This document shows positions 7,291 to 14,834 of a stretch of DNA of 16,651 bases, in pieces. The notes below the pieces were generated by a model. That model ran no database searches. It saw nothing but the letters and a program-made list of their open reading frames with translations, and had not been told where the DNA came from. The translations under genes were made by a program, and so were the position numbers. This stretch comes from CAYVZU01 sp964455935 (lineage in GTDB: Bacteria; Fibrobacterota; CAYVZU01): NCBI GenBank assembly GCA_964455935.1, contig CAYVZU010000087.1, forward strand, positions 1-16,651, read 5' to 3'. Positions within the stretch are counted from its first letter, which is position 1; each line of letters starts with the position of its first letter.

Positions 7291-9229
7291 AAAGAGCAGG
7301 ACACTGCTGTTTCTCTGCCGCTGCGGAAATAACATTTCGAATTTTCTGGACCTGGATGGCATTGCCCAATGGGCCCGGGACAATCCCGGCATGGGAATGG
7401 TGGAGTCACACAATCTGCTCTGCTCGCCCGACGGCAAGAAGTTCTTTTCCGAGGCGATCACACGATTTGGTCCGGGCCGGATCGTGGTGGCGGCCTGTTC
7501 TCCCAAGATGCACGAGAGGACTTTTCAAGGTCTGGCGGAAGAGGCCGGCATCAACATGGCAAACGTGCAGATGGCCAACCTGCGGGAGCATTGCGCCTGG
7601 GTGACCAAGGATAAGGAAAAGGCTACTCGGAAGGCGAAAACCCTCATCCGCGCGGCCGTGGAACGGACCCGTTTTGCCGAAGACCTCCAGCATCGCGACA
7701 TGGAAGTGGCCCCGGATATTCTTATCATTGGCGGTGGGATCGCCGGGATCGAAGCGGCGCTGACAGCGGCCGTGGCGGGTCGCAAGGTCACCATTGTGGA
7801 CCGGGAAATCTCGCTGGGCGGAAGCGTCATAAAAACCGAGGAAGTGGCGCCGAATATGGAATGCGCGCCGTGCTTGTTGGCCCCGCGTTTGGCCGCCATT
7901 CGCGACAATAAGAACATTACTGTGATCACCAATGCCGAAATCACGCGGGTGATCGGGTTCTACGGCAACTTCACTGTAAGCGTGCGTAAAAAAGCGCGGT
8001 TCGTGGAGGACAACTGCATCGGGTGCGAAGCGTGCTTCGAAGCCTGCCCGGTCGAAGTGCCCAGCGCATTTCACCTGGGAATGGGAAAGCGCAAAGCCAT
8101 CCATACGTTGTTTGCGGGCTCGGTCCCGGCCGCCGCCGTTATTGATGCCAAGAACTGCCGGCATTTTACCTCGGGCGCATGTGACGCCTGCAAAGCTGCG
8201 TGCTCATTCAACTCCATCAACTTCGATCAGAGAGACCAGGACCTGGAAATCAAGGCCGGCGCGATCGTTGTGGCCACGGGTTTCCAATCCGTCGAGCCCC
8301 CGGCGTTGAAGGCCCTGGGCTACGGATCAATCGAAAATGTGCTTACGGCCGAGGAGTTCGAGAGACTGGCCAGCTCCAACGGCCCCACTGGCGGGAAAGT
8401 CCAGCTCAAGAACGGCGCCGACCCGAAAAGCATTGCCGTGATTCATTGCGCGGGCTCACTCTCGAGAAAAGGAATTCCCTACTGCTCGGGAACCTGCTGT
8501 ATGGTGGCCGCGAAAGTCGGAGAACTCGCTCGAAAGAAAATCCCGGGCATCAGTGTGTGCAATATTCACGGAGACCTTGTCTTCAGCGGACCCGAACAGC
8601 AACGGTTCTTTCACCGCCAGGTCGAGGAAGGCACTTGCTTCACCCGGTGCGACGATTTGTCGAGTCTCGAGATCCATTCCGGGCCTGGTGGAACGAGTGT
8701 CGTGGGCAAGGGCCTGGCGCCGGTCCTGGCCGATATGGTGGTCCTGGCGACGGGCATGCGGCCCGCGGCCGGAACCGCGCAAATGGCGCAGCTCCTGGAC
8801 CTGGACCTCGCCGAAAGCGGGTATCCCAAACCCGATCACACTTTCCTGCACGCCACCGGCGCATCTCTCGACGGTATCTATGTGGCCGGTTGCGCCGCCG
8901 GGCCGTGTGACGTACCCACGGCAGTCACACGCGGGCAGGCCTGCGTTGGCGATGCGCTCAGCAAGCTGGTGCCGGGGCGCAGAATCGCTCTGGAGGTCAT
9001 GACGGCCGAAATCGACGCCGAACGATGCGGCGGCTGCAAGCTGTGCATTTCGGTGTGCCCCTACAAAGCCATCAGCTACAACGAAGCGAAGAACATCAGC
9101 GAGGTGAACGAGGCCGTCTGTCGCGGATGCGGCACGTGCGCGGCCGCATGCCCCAGCGGCGCTTCGAAGGCCAAACACTTCACAGGCCGGCAAATCTGCG
9201 CGGAGATAGGAGGGCTGATCCATGCCTGA
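7280..9229 (+). CDS. hdrA: HdrA-like FAD/iron-sulfur subunit (heterodisulfide reductase subunit A family)
   Basis: HdrA is the flavin protein that in Mvh-Hdr complexes bifurcates electrons from H2 to a high- and a low-potential acceptor. The 649-residue product is close to the family length and collinear with it. It has an N-terminal HdrA domain (LFLCRCGNNIS with C13 and C15; LLCSPDG; VVAACSPKMHERTF), an FAD-binding Rossmann motif GGGIAG at 151-156, the family block with C195 and C198, a [4Fe-4S] motif C246-C249-C252-C256, an additional cysteine group C293, C301, C304, C308, and a C-terminal double ferredoxin domain (C583-C586-C589-C593 and C614-C617-C620-C624). It overlaps the protease gene upstream and mvhD downstream by eight bases. 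No hdrB or hdrC is present in the window, so the classic heterodisulfide partner is missing here. Confidence 0.94.
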   Translation: MPPEKSRTLLFLCRCGNNISNFLDLDGIAQWARDNPGMGMVESHNLLCSPDGKKFFSEAITRFGPGRIVVAACSPKMHERTFQGLAEEAGINMANVQMANLREHCAWVTKDKEKATRKAKTLIRAAVERTRFAEDLQHRDMEVAPDILIIGGGIAGIEAALTAAVAGRKVTIVDREISLGGSVIKTEEVAPNMECAPCLLAPRLAAIRDNKNITVITNAEITRVIGFYGNFTVSVRKKARFVEDNCIGCEACFEACPVEVPSAFHLGMGKRKAIHTLFAGSVPAAAVIDAKNCRHFTSGACDACKAACSFNSINFDQRDQDLEIKAGAIVVATGFQSVEPPALKALGYGSIENVLTAEEFERLASSNGPTGGKVQLKNGADPKSIAVIHCAGSLSRKGIPYCSGTCCMVAAKVGELARKKIPGISVCNIHGDLVFSGPEQQRFFHRQVEEGTCFTRCDDLSSLEIHSGPGGTSVVGKGLAPVLADMVVLATGMRPAAGTAQMAQLLDLDLAESGYPKPDHTFLHATGASLDGIYVAGCAAGPCDVPTAVTRGQACVGDALSKLVPGRRIALEVMTAEIDAERCGGCKLCISVCPYKAISYNEAKNISEVNEAVCRGCGTCAAACPSGASKAKHFTGRQICAEIGGLIHA

Positions 9230-9653
9230 TTTCGAGCCCCGGATTCTTGCGTTCGTCTGCAACTGGTGCTCCTATGCCGGAGCGGACAAGGCTGGGGGAC
9301 AGAAACTGGAGTATCCCGACAACGTGAAACTCGTCCGCGTGATGTGCAGCGGCCGCATCGAGCCGCAGTTCGTGCTGCAGGCCTTCCGTGAAGGCGCCGA
9401 CGGGGTCATGGTCCTAGGCTGTCACCCGGGAGACTGCCATTATCGCAGCGGCAACTACAAAGCGCTGCGCAGGTTTGCGCTCTTCTCGCGAATGCTGGCG
9501 CAATTCGGTATCGAGCCCGGCCGTTTTCTCCTAGACTGGGTGGCCGCCGGAGAAGGCGAGCGCTTTGCCGAGGTCGCCCGCCAAATGACAGATACGGTAC
9601 GCAAACTGGGGCCGCTGCACATTCGCGGCTTCGTTGAACAGGAGGCCGCCTAG
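9222..9653 (+). CDS. mvhD: MvhD-like delta subunit of F420-non-reducing hydrogenase
   Basis: MvhD carries a [2Fe-2S] cluster and passes electrons between the hydrogenase small subunit and HdrA. The 143-residue product has the family's cysteine pattern: C13-N-W-C16 in FVCNWCSYAGAD, C42 in VMCSGRI, and C67/C72 in GCHPGDCHY. The segment EPQFVLQAFREGADGVMVLG between them is also typical of the FlpD/MvhD domain. The length is ordinary. AGGAGG at 9208-9213 lies eight bases before the ATG. The start overlaps the hdrA end and the stop shares one base with the GTG start of mvhG, so the complex is translated in a coupled way. It directly joins the HdrA and hydrogenase halves of the module. Confidence 0.94.
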   Translation: MPDFEPRILAFVCNWCSYAGADKAGGQKLEYPDNVKLVRVMCSGRIEPQFVLQAFREGADGVMVLGCHPGDCHYRSGNYKALRRFALFSRMLAQFGIEPGRFLLDWVAAGEGERFAEVARQMTDTVRKLGPLHIRGFVEQEAA

Positions 9654-10624
9654 TGCCAAAACCGAAGGTTGCATTCTACTGGTGTGCCTCCTGTGGAGGC
9701 TGCGAGGAAGCAGTGGTGGACTTAGCCGAGGCGGTCCTCGACGTTGTCAGCAAGGTCGACATCGTACTATGGCCGGTCGCCCTGGACTTCAAATACAAAG
9801 ACATTGAGGCCCTGCCTGACAAGGCCATTGCCGTGTCGTTCATCAACGGCGCCATACGGACGTCGGAGCAGGAACACATCGCGAAGCTCCTGCGCGGGAA
9901 ATCCGGGCTCGTGGTGGCGTTCGGAGCCTGCTCGGGACTGGGGGGAATTCCCGCGCTGGCCAACTTGACCAGCAAGCGGGCGATCTTCGATCGGTCGTAT
10001 CACCACAGCCCAACCATTGCCGAAGCGAACGGGCCCGAGCCTCGGCCGCAATCGTCGACGCAAAACGCGCCTCCGGCTCTTCCGGAATTCCACAACACCG
10101 TCCGAAAGCTCGGAGACGTCATTGATGTGGACTATTTTCTTCCAGGTTGCCCGCCTACGCCGGATCTGATTGCCAAAGCCGTGGGCGCGATACTCGCGGG
10201 CCAGCTCCCAGCCAAAGGAGCGATTCTGGCACCCGCAAAATCGCTCTGCTCTTCCTGCGACCGCAATAAGACCAAACCGGAGGACGTCGCGATCGGCCAA
10301 GTGCGCCGCGTCATCGATGTGAAGGTCGATCCGGGGAAATGCTTCTTGGCGCAGGGCTTGATCTGTATGGGTCCGGCCACGCGAGACGGCTGCGGCTACC
10401 CATGTGTCAAAGGTAACATGCCTTGCACCGGCTGCTTTGGCCCGACCGAGCCGGAGGCCGACCAGGGAGCGAAGATGATCGGAGCGCTGGGTGGAATCCT
10501 CGCGGGCGACAACGAGAGCGCCGCGAAGGAAGTGGCACAGGGCGTGGTAGACCCGGCCGGAACATTCTATCGCTACAGTCTGTCCGCCTCGTTGCTGGGC
10601 AGCAAGAGAGCGGAGGCGCACTAA
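9653..10624 (+). CDS. mvhG: [NiFe] hydrogenase small subunit, group 3c (MvhG-like)
   Basis: The small subunit conducts electrons from the NiFe site through iron-sulfur clusters toward MvhD. The 323-residue product starts with the proximal-cluster motif CASCGGC (C11, C14, C17), continues with GACSGLGG and PGCPPTPD, and has a C-terminal cluster region: CSSC near 201-204, then a group of further cysteines in GKCFLAQGLICMGP and GCGYPCVKGNMPCTGCFG. There is no Tat signal peptide, so it stays in the cytoplasm, as group 3 enzymes do. The start is GTG at 9653 with AGGAGG at 9640-9645; it shares one base with the mvhD stop. The stop TAA shares its last base with the mvhA ATG. The group assignment rests on the HdrA/MvhD context and overall likeness, not on a tree. 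Confidence 0.94.
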   Translation: MPKPKVAFYWCASCGGCEEAVVDLAEAVLDVVSKVDIVLWPVALDFKYKDIEALPDKAIAVSFINGAIRTSEQEHIAKLLRGKSGLVVAFGACSGLGGIPALANLTSKRAIFDRSYHHSPTIAEANGPEPRPQSSTQNAPPALPEFHNTVRKLGDVIDVDYFLPGCPPTPDLIAKAVGAILAGQLPAKGAILAPAKSLCSSCDRNKTKPEDVAIGQVRRVIDVKVDPGKCFLAQGLICMGPATRDGCGYPCVKGNMPCTGCFGPTEPEADQGAKMIGALGGILAGDNESAAKEVAQGVVDPAGTFYRYSLSASLLGSKRAEAH

Positions 10625-12093
10625 TGGGAAAGACGATCACGATCGATCCGATTACCCGTTTGGAAGGGCACGGCAAAATCACGATTGTCCTCGATGACGG
10701 CGGCAATGTGGACCAGGCCTATTTTCAGGTGCCGGAGCTTCGCGGGTTCGAGGCCTTCTGCTTAGGCCGTCCGGCCGAAGACATGCCGCAGATCACCTCA
10801 CGCATTTGCGGCATTTGCCCCACGGCCCATCACATGGCCTCGACCAAAGCGCTCGATGCTTTGTGGAAGGTGAAACCCACCGAAACGGCCCAAGCGATCC
10901 GCGAGCTGTTTTACAGCCTTTTCATGTTCGAGGATCATCTCATCCACTTCTTCTTCCTAGGCGGCCCCGACTTCATCGTGGGCCCCGATGCGCCCGCCGC
11001 CAGCCGAAACATACTGGGTGTCATCGACAAAGTTGGGGTGGAGACCGGCAAGAAAGTGATCGACATCCGCAAGCGTTGCCGCGACCTAATGGCCGAAATC
11101 GGCGGAAAGCCGATCCACCCGGTGCTGGGCCTGCCCGGCGGGGTCGCCAAACAAGTGAGCGAGGATCTGCGCAAGAGGATCGCCGGGTTCTCGAAGGATG
11201 CGGTCGAGTTCGCCCAATTCACCCTCAAGGCCTTTGACGATGTCGTCCTGAAGAACAAAGCCTACGTCGATCTTATTCTCTCCGATACGTATTTGCACAA
11301 GACGAATTACATGGGAATGGTGGACGAGAACGGAAAAGTGAACTTCTACGATGGAAAGATCCGCATTGTCGATCCCAGCGGCAAAGAAATAGAACGCTTC
11401 GAGCATGCGCGTTATGCCGATGTTTTTGCCGAGCACGTCGAGGAATGGAGTTACATCAAATTTCCGTACCTCCGCAAAACCGGATGGAAAGGGTTTGTAG
11501 ACGGCCCCCAAAGCGGGTTGGTGCGCGCCGCCCCGCTGGCCCGGCTCAATGCCGCAAGCGGCATGGCCACCCCGCTCGCCCAGCAGGAATACGAGAAGCT
11601 CTACTCCACGCTGGGCGGAAGGCCTGTGCACAACACGCTTGCCTATCACTGGGCCCGGCTGGTGGAAGTGCTTTATGCGGCCGAGCGCATGGCCGAACTG
11701 GCCAAAGCCGACGTGCTGACCTCGCCCGATATTCGCAATATGGACCTGCAGACCCCGTCTGAGGGAGTGGGCATCGTCGAGGCGCCCCGTGGAACACTGG
11801 TCCATCATTACAAATCGGATGGCCGCGGAGTGCTGACCGGCGTCAACCTGATGGTGGCCACGCTTTTCAACTCGGCGGCGATCTGCATGTCCATCGAACA
11901 GGCTGCCCGCAAGCTGATCAAGGGCGGAAACGTCAGCGATGGGCTGCTCAACATGGTCGAGATGGCCTTTCGGGCCTACGATCCGTGCTTCTCATGCGCG
12001 ACACATAGCCTCCCCGGACAGATGCCCATCGATATTTGTCTGCGGAATCGAGACGGAATGGTGCTGCAAACCCTAACCCGCAAGGAGGTGTGA
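10624..12093 (+). CDS. mvhA: [NiFe] hydrogenase large subunit, group 3c (MvhA-like)
   Basis: This is the catalytic subunit that splits or forms H2 at the Ni-Fe site. The 489-residue product has both nickel-binding motifs: L1 RICGICPTAHH (C62 and C65) and L2 DPCFSCATH (C455 and C458, ending at H461). The four metal-ligating cysteines are intact. A 28-residue C-terminal peptide follows H461 and would be removed by the maturation protease encoded upstream. The N-terminal block TITIDPITRLEGHGKI is the usual start of the family. ATG 10624 shares one base with the mvhG stop; the frame stays open upstream but that part is mvhG sequence read in another frame. AAGGAGGT at 12082-12089, near its end, serves the next gene. 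The enzyme should be cytoplasmic and linked to HdrA through MvhG and MvhD. Confidence 0.96.
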   Translation: MGKTITIDPITRLEGHGKITIVLDDGGNVDQAYFQVPELRGFEAFCLGRPAEDMPQITSRICGICPTAHHMASTKALDALWKVKPTETAQAIRELFYSLFMFEDHLIHFFFLGGPDFIVGPDAPAASRNILGVIDKVGVETGKKVIDIRKRCRDLMAEIGGKPIHPVLGLPGGVAKQVSEDLRKRIAGFSKDAVEFAQFTLKAFDDVVLKNKAYVDLILSDTYLHKTNYMGMVDENGKVNFYDGKIRIVDPSGKEIERFEHARYADVFAEHVEEWSYIKFPYLRKTGWKGFVDGPQSGLVRAAPLARLNAASGMATPLAQQEYEKLYSTLGGRPVHNTLAYHWARLVEVLYAAERMAELAKADVLTSPDIRNMDLQTPSEGVGIVEAPRGTLVHHYKSDGRGVLTGVNLMVATLFNSAAICMSIEQAARKLIKGGNVSDGLLNMVEMAFRAYDPCFSCATHSLPGQMPIDICLRNRDGMVLQTLTRKEV

Positions 12094-12094
12094 C

Positions 12095-12313
12095 ATGGCA
12101 GAGGTTCTGAATTGCGTGGGAATGAAGTGTCCTCAGCCGGTGCTGAAGCTCGCCATAAAGGCGAACAGCATTGCTCCGGGAACGGTGCTGGAGGTGCATG
12201 CCGATTGCCCCAGCTTCCCGCAGGATGTCCAGAAATGGTGCAATGATACGGGAAAGGTACTGGTCAGCCTCGTTGATCAGGGAAACAAGAAAGTCGCCAC
12301 AATCCAATTATAG
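12095..12313 (+). CDS. TusA-family sulfur carrier-like protein
   Basis: A 72-residue protein of the TusA/SirA/YeeD family, small cytoplasmic proteins that carry a persulfide on a conserved cysteine. The family motif CPxP is present as GMKCPQPVLKL with C12 as the expected persulfide residue. Three further cysteines are visible (C7, C38 in ADCPSF, C49 in QKWC), more than in E. coli TusA. It starts one base after the mvhA stop, with AAGGAGGT five bases before the ATG, so it is part of the hydrogenase transcript. TusA-like proteins are known beside Hdr-like sulfur-oxidation complexes and elsewhere in tRNA thiolation. What sulfur it carries here, if any, is unknown; a link to hydrogenase or HdrA chemistry is inferred from position. 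Confidence 0.88.
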   Translation: MAEVLNCVGMKCPQPVLKLAIKANSIAPGTVLEVHADCPSFPQDVQKWCNDTGKVLVSLVDQGNKKVATIQL

Positions 12314-12388
12314 TTCCGGTTTGCGGCCGGAGTTCGGGGCGGCTGGCCACCCCACGCCGCCCTGTCCCAATCGGGACCGGGAGAGCCC
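12314..12388 (+). repeat. Three consecutive small hairpins between the TusA-like gene and receptor 2
   Basis: Three inverted repeats fill this gap: TCCGG 12315-12319 with CCGGA 12327-12331; GGGCGGC 12337-12343 with GCCGCCC 12356-12362; and GTCCC 12364-12368 with GGGAC 12373-12377. None is followed by a T-run, so a plain intrinsic terminator is unlikely. They could slow ribosomes, stabilise the upstream mRNA, or lower the expression of the downstream receptor, whose start is TTG. Confidence 0.5.
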
Positions 12389-13783
12389 TTGAATACGTCA
12401 CGAAAGATGCTGTGGACCATGATTGGCTTTGGGATCCTCATGGGAGCCGCATTCCCGCCATTTTCCTTCCTATTCAGCCGGCCAAAGCAGGGACTGCAAC
12501 TCTATTATGTACTGGCTTGCATGGGAGCCGGCGTGACCGTGGGGGTTGCCTGCTACGGTGTCAGCCGCTGGCTCATTTTCGGGGTGATTAATCGAATGTC
12601 GAACGCTTTGCGGGATATGTCGAGCGGCGAGTGTGACCTCACTCAGCGTCTTCCCATGGCCCGGGTTTGGTGTTCGCAACTGAAAAACTGCGGCCGAAGC
12701 GAATGCCCTGAGTTCGGGAAAGCGGCCAGTTGTTGGGATAGCGTGGGTTCCAATGCTCCGGGGCCAATCCACTGTCCCACCATCCTCACGGGCAAACTCA
12801 AGACCTGTTTCGAATGCCCCGCTATGCAGTCGGCGCTTTGTGATGAAATCGATCATCTGGCGGCTTGGTTCAACGCTTTTGTGGCCAAGTTGTCGAAGAC
12901 CGTAAAGGCTGTCAACGATAACTCCACGCCGCTCTTTTCCGAATCTTCGGATTTGCTGGCTACCGCCGGCAAAATGACCGGGGCCTCCGAGCAGATGCGA
13001 GCCCAGTCGAACACGGTGGCTGCCACAACCGAGCAGGCACGGGCGAACCTGGCCACTGTCTCCACGGCGGCAGCGCAGGTTTCGGATTCGGTCAATCTGG
13101 TAGTCTCGGGCATCAAGGGACTTAACGCCTCGATCGCCGAGATTTCCTCGCAATGCCAGAAGGAATGGACCATTGCCAAGCAAGCCGACCAGGGCGCCCG
13201 GCGCGCGAAGGAGATTATGGAACGGCTCCGCGACTCGACCGCACAGATCTCAAAAGTCCTCGAAACCATTGCCAGTGTGGCCGACCGGACCAACCTGCTG
13301 GCCCTGAACGCCTCGATCGAGGCGGCCTCGGCGGGCGAGGCGGGAAAAGGATTCGCCGTGGTGGCCAACGAGGTCAAGGAGCTCGCGCGCCAGACCGCGC
13401 GAGCCACGCAGGAAACCAGCCAGCGCATTGAGGATATGCAGCAGAACGCGAAGGATGCCGTTCGGCATATTCTGGAGATCGCCGCGGTCATCGAGGACGT
13501 GAGCCGTATTTCGCAGAGCATCGCGGCGGCCGTCGAGGAGCAGTCGGCCACCGTGGGAGAATTCACGGGCAGCATCGAGCAGGCTGGACAGTCGGCCCGG
13601 TCCGTGGCCGGCAATGTCCGCGAGGCGGCCGAAGGGTTGGGGGTGATCTCGGCCGGCATTGCCCAGGTAAGCAAGGCGGCCCTTAACACAGCTACCGACG
13701 CAAGCGCCAGCGAACAGTCGGCCCGGCGTTTCGCCGGACGAGCCACGGGCCTGCAGAACACCGTGGCCCATTTCAAGGTTTAG
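12389..13783 (+). CDS. Methyl-accepting chemotaxis protein 2 with a two-CW-like cysteine cluster inside HAMP
   Basis: A 464-residue receptor with two membrane helices (about 9-30 and 40-62) and only about ten residues between them, so there is no sizeable periplasmic sensor. HAMP appears split: the first part (NRMSNALRDMSSGECDLTQRL, residues about 68-88) and the second (DEIDHLAAWFNAFVAKL, about 152-168) are separated by a cysteine-rich insert. The insert has cysteines at 95, 101, 106, 115, 129, 140, 143 and 151, in an order like the two-CW motif (CGRSECPEFG, CW, then CFEC). The signalling hairpin follows with the tip DRTNLLALNASIEAASAGEA (299-318). No CheR-docking pentapeptide is present. The start TTG has GGGAG at 12379-12383. 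An internal redox or metal sensor is inferred from the cysteines. The next gene starts three bases after its stop. Confidence 0.94.
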   Translation: MNTSRKMLWTMIGFGILMGAAFPPFSFLFSRPKQGLQLYYVLACMGAGVTVGVACYGVSRWLIFGVINRMSNALRDMSSGECDLTQRLPMARVWCSQLKNCGRSECPEFGKAASCWDSVGSNAPGPIHCPTILTGKLKTCFECPAMQSALCDEIDHLAAWFNAFVAKLSKTVKAVNDNSTPLFSESSDLLATAGKMTGASEQMRAQSNTVAATTEQARANLATVSTAAAQVSDSVNLVVSGIKGLNASIAEISSQCQKEWTIAKQADQGARRAKEIMERLRDSTAQISKVLETIASVADRTNLLALNASIEAASAGEAGKGFAVVANEVKELARQTARATQETSQRIEDMQQNAKDAVRHILEIAAVIEDVSRISQSIAAAVEEQSATVGEFTGSIEQAGQSARSVAGNVREAAEGLGVISAGIAQVSKAALNTATDASASEQSARRFAGRATGLQNTVAHFKV

Positions 13784-13786
13784 CGC

Positions 13787-14433
13787 ATGCCCCTACCGGA
13801 GACCGGGCCCAAGCCCGCGCGCGGCGAAGCCATTTCCCTGGCCGACAACGAATTCCAGTTGTTGCGCCGCTATATCGAAGAGAGCTGCGGAATTTGTCTG
13901 GGCGGCGAAAAGGCTTACCTCGTTGAGAGCCGGCTTGTGGGGCTCCTGGGCCAGACCGGGTCGCGCTCGTATCGCGAACTCCACTTGAAAGCAGCCGGCG
14001 ATCCGTCGCACGAACTGCGCGACCGGATTGTCGACGCCATGACCACGCGCGAGACGCTGTGGTTTCGCGATGTCTATCCCTTCACCATTTTATCCGCAAC
14101 GGTTTTTGCCAGGTTTTTCGAGGAGATCCGCACGGGGAAACGGAAAAGAATCCGCGTGTGGTGCACGGCCTGCTCCACCGGCCAAAAGCCGTATTCGATC
14201 GCTTCTCGATGTTGGGGAGTTTTGATATCGTATTCTGCCGCTATGTCACAATCTATTTTTCCAGCGAGTTCAAACGCGATGTGCTTACCCGTGTGGCCCG
14301 GACTGTCCGCCCCGGCGGAGTCCTGTTCCTCGGCGGCACCGAGGTTCTGACGCAACACAATCGAGAACTCCGGATGTTGACCCATAAGGGTCACGTTTAT
14401 TACGAAGCCAGAATAGAAGGAACGCTTCCATGA
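13787..14433 (+). pseudogene. cheR: Chemotaxis methyltransferase CheR, broken by a central deletion and frame change
   Basis: CheR methylates glutamates of chemoreceptors using SAM. The N-terminal domain is intact (FQLLRRYIEESCGICLGGEK; then AMTTRETLWFRDVYPF), followed by the SAM-binding start RVWCTACSTGQKPYSIA ending at 14203. The expected next roughly 80 residues are absent. The C-terminal part resumes in another frame from about 14191 as VFDRFSMLGSFDIVFCRYVTIYFS and runs to GGVLFLGGTEV and the stop at 14431-14433. In the first frame the protein would run on to 14350 with unrelated residues. Both readings share TTCGATCGC at the join, so a deletion between short repeats, or an assembly collapse, fits. 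The SAM motif has K where the family usually has E (TGQEPYS). As it stands the gene cannot make a working enzyme. The last four bases overlap cheY. Confidence 0.88.
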
Positions 14434-14803
14434 AGATTCTCTCGGTCGACGATTCGCAAACGATCCGCAGGATCATTCGCGGAGCGGTGGAAGTTCTGGG
14501 ACACGGATTTCTCGAGGCCCGGGACGGCTTCGAGACCTTGGCCGTGCTCGAGAAAGAGCACCCTGAAATCGGGCTGGTCCTGCTCGACTGGAATATGCCA
14601 AACATGGATGGCTATGCATTGCTAACTAAAATGAAAGCGGATTCCCGGTTCCATGGGATCCCTGTGACCATGGTGACCACGGAAGGGGAACGGCCATGAT
14701 CGTCAAGGCAATCGCGGCCGGAGCCGTCAACTACCTGGTGAAGCCCTTCTCGCAGGAGGATCTTTCGGCCAAGATCATGGAAAGCCTGGGGTTAGGAGCC
14801 TGA
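14430..14803 (+). pseudogene. cheY: Response regulator CheY, interrupted by a frameshift
   Basis: CheY is the single-domain receiver that carries the signal from CheA to the motor. The first 88 codons are standard: the acidic pair D7-D8 in SVDDSQ, the phospho-acceptor D53 in LLDWNMPNMDG, and the conserved Thr in MVTTEGER. After GER the frame meets a TGA at 14697-14699. Shifting the frame by one base recovers the expected remainder at 14696-14803 (MIVKAIAAGAVNYLVKPFSQ), including the conserved Lys in VKPF. The total would be about 124 residues, the normal length. The lesion looks like one missing base near GAACGGCC at 14688-14695. It could be a sequencing error or a true mutation. The start overlaps the cheR stop by ATGA. 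Confidence 0.88.
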
Positions 14804-14834
14804 TGTCCGTCGACCGCCGGGAAACGGAGGGTTC

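Noticed and set aside
10423..10623. Extension of mvhA upstream in the open frame
   Set aside because: This stretch encodes the cysteine-rich end of MvhG in another frame; the family N terminus begins at ATG 10624.
12314..12388. Riboswitch before receptor 2
   Set aside because: The gap is only 75 bases, made of simple hairpins, with no conserved riboswitch core that I recognise.
12853..13776. A 307-codon open frame on the minus strand opposite receptor 2
   Set aside because: It is fully antisense to a well-recognised chemoreceptor, has no recognisable domain, and its Ala/Ser/Arg-rich composition is what the GC-rich coding strand produces when read backwards.
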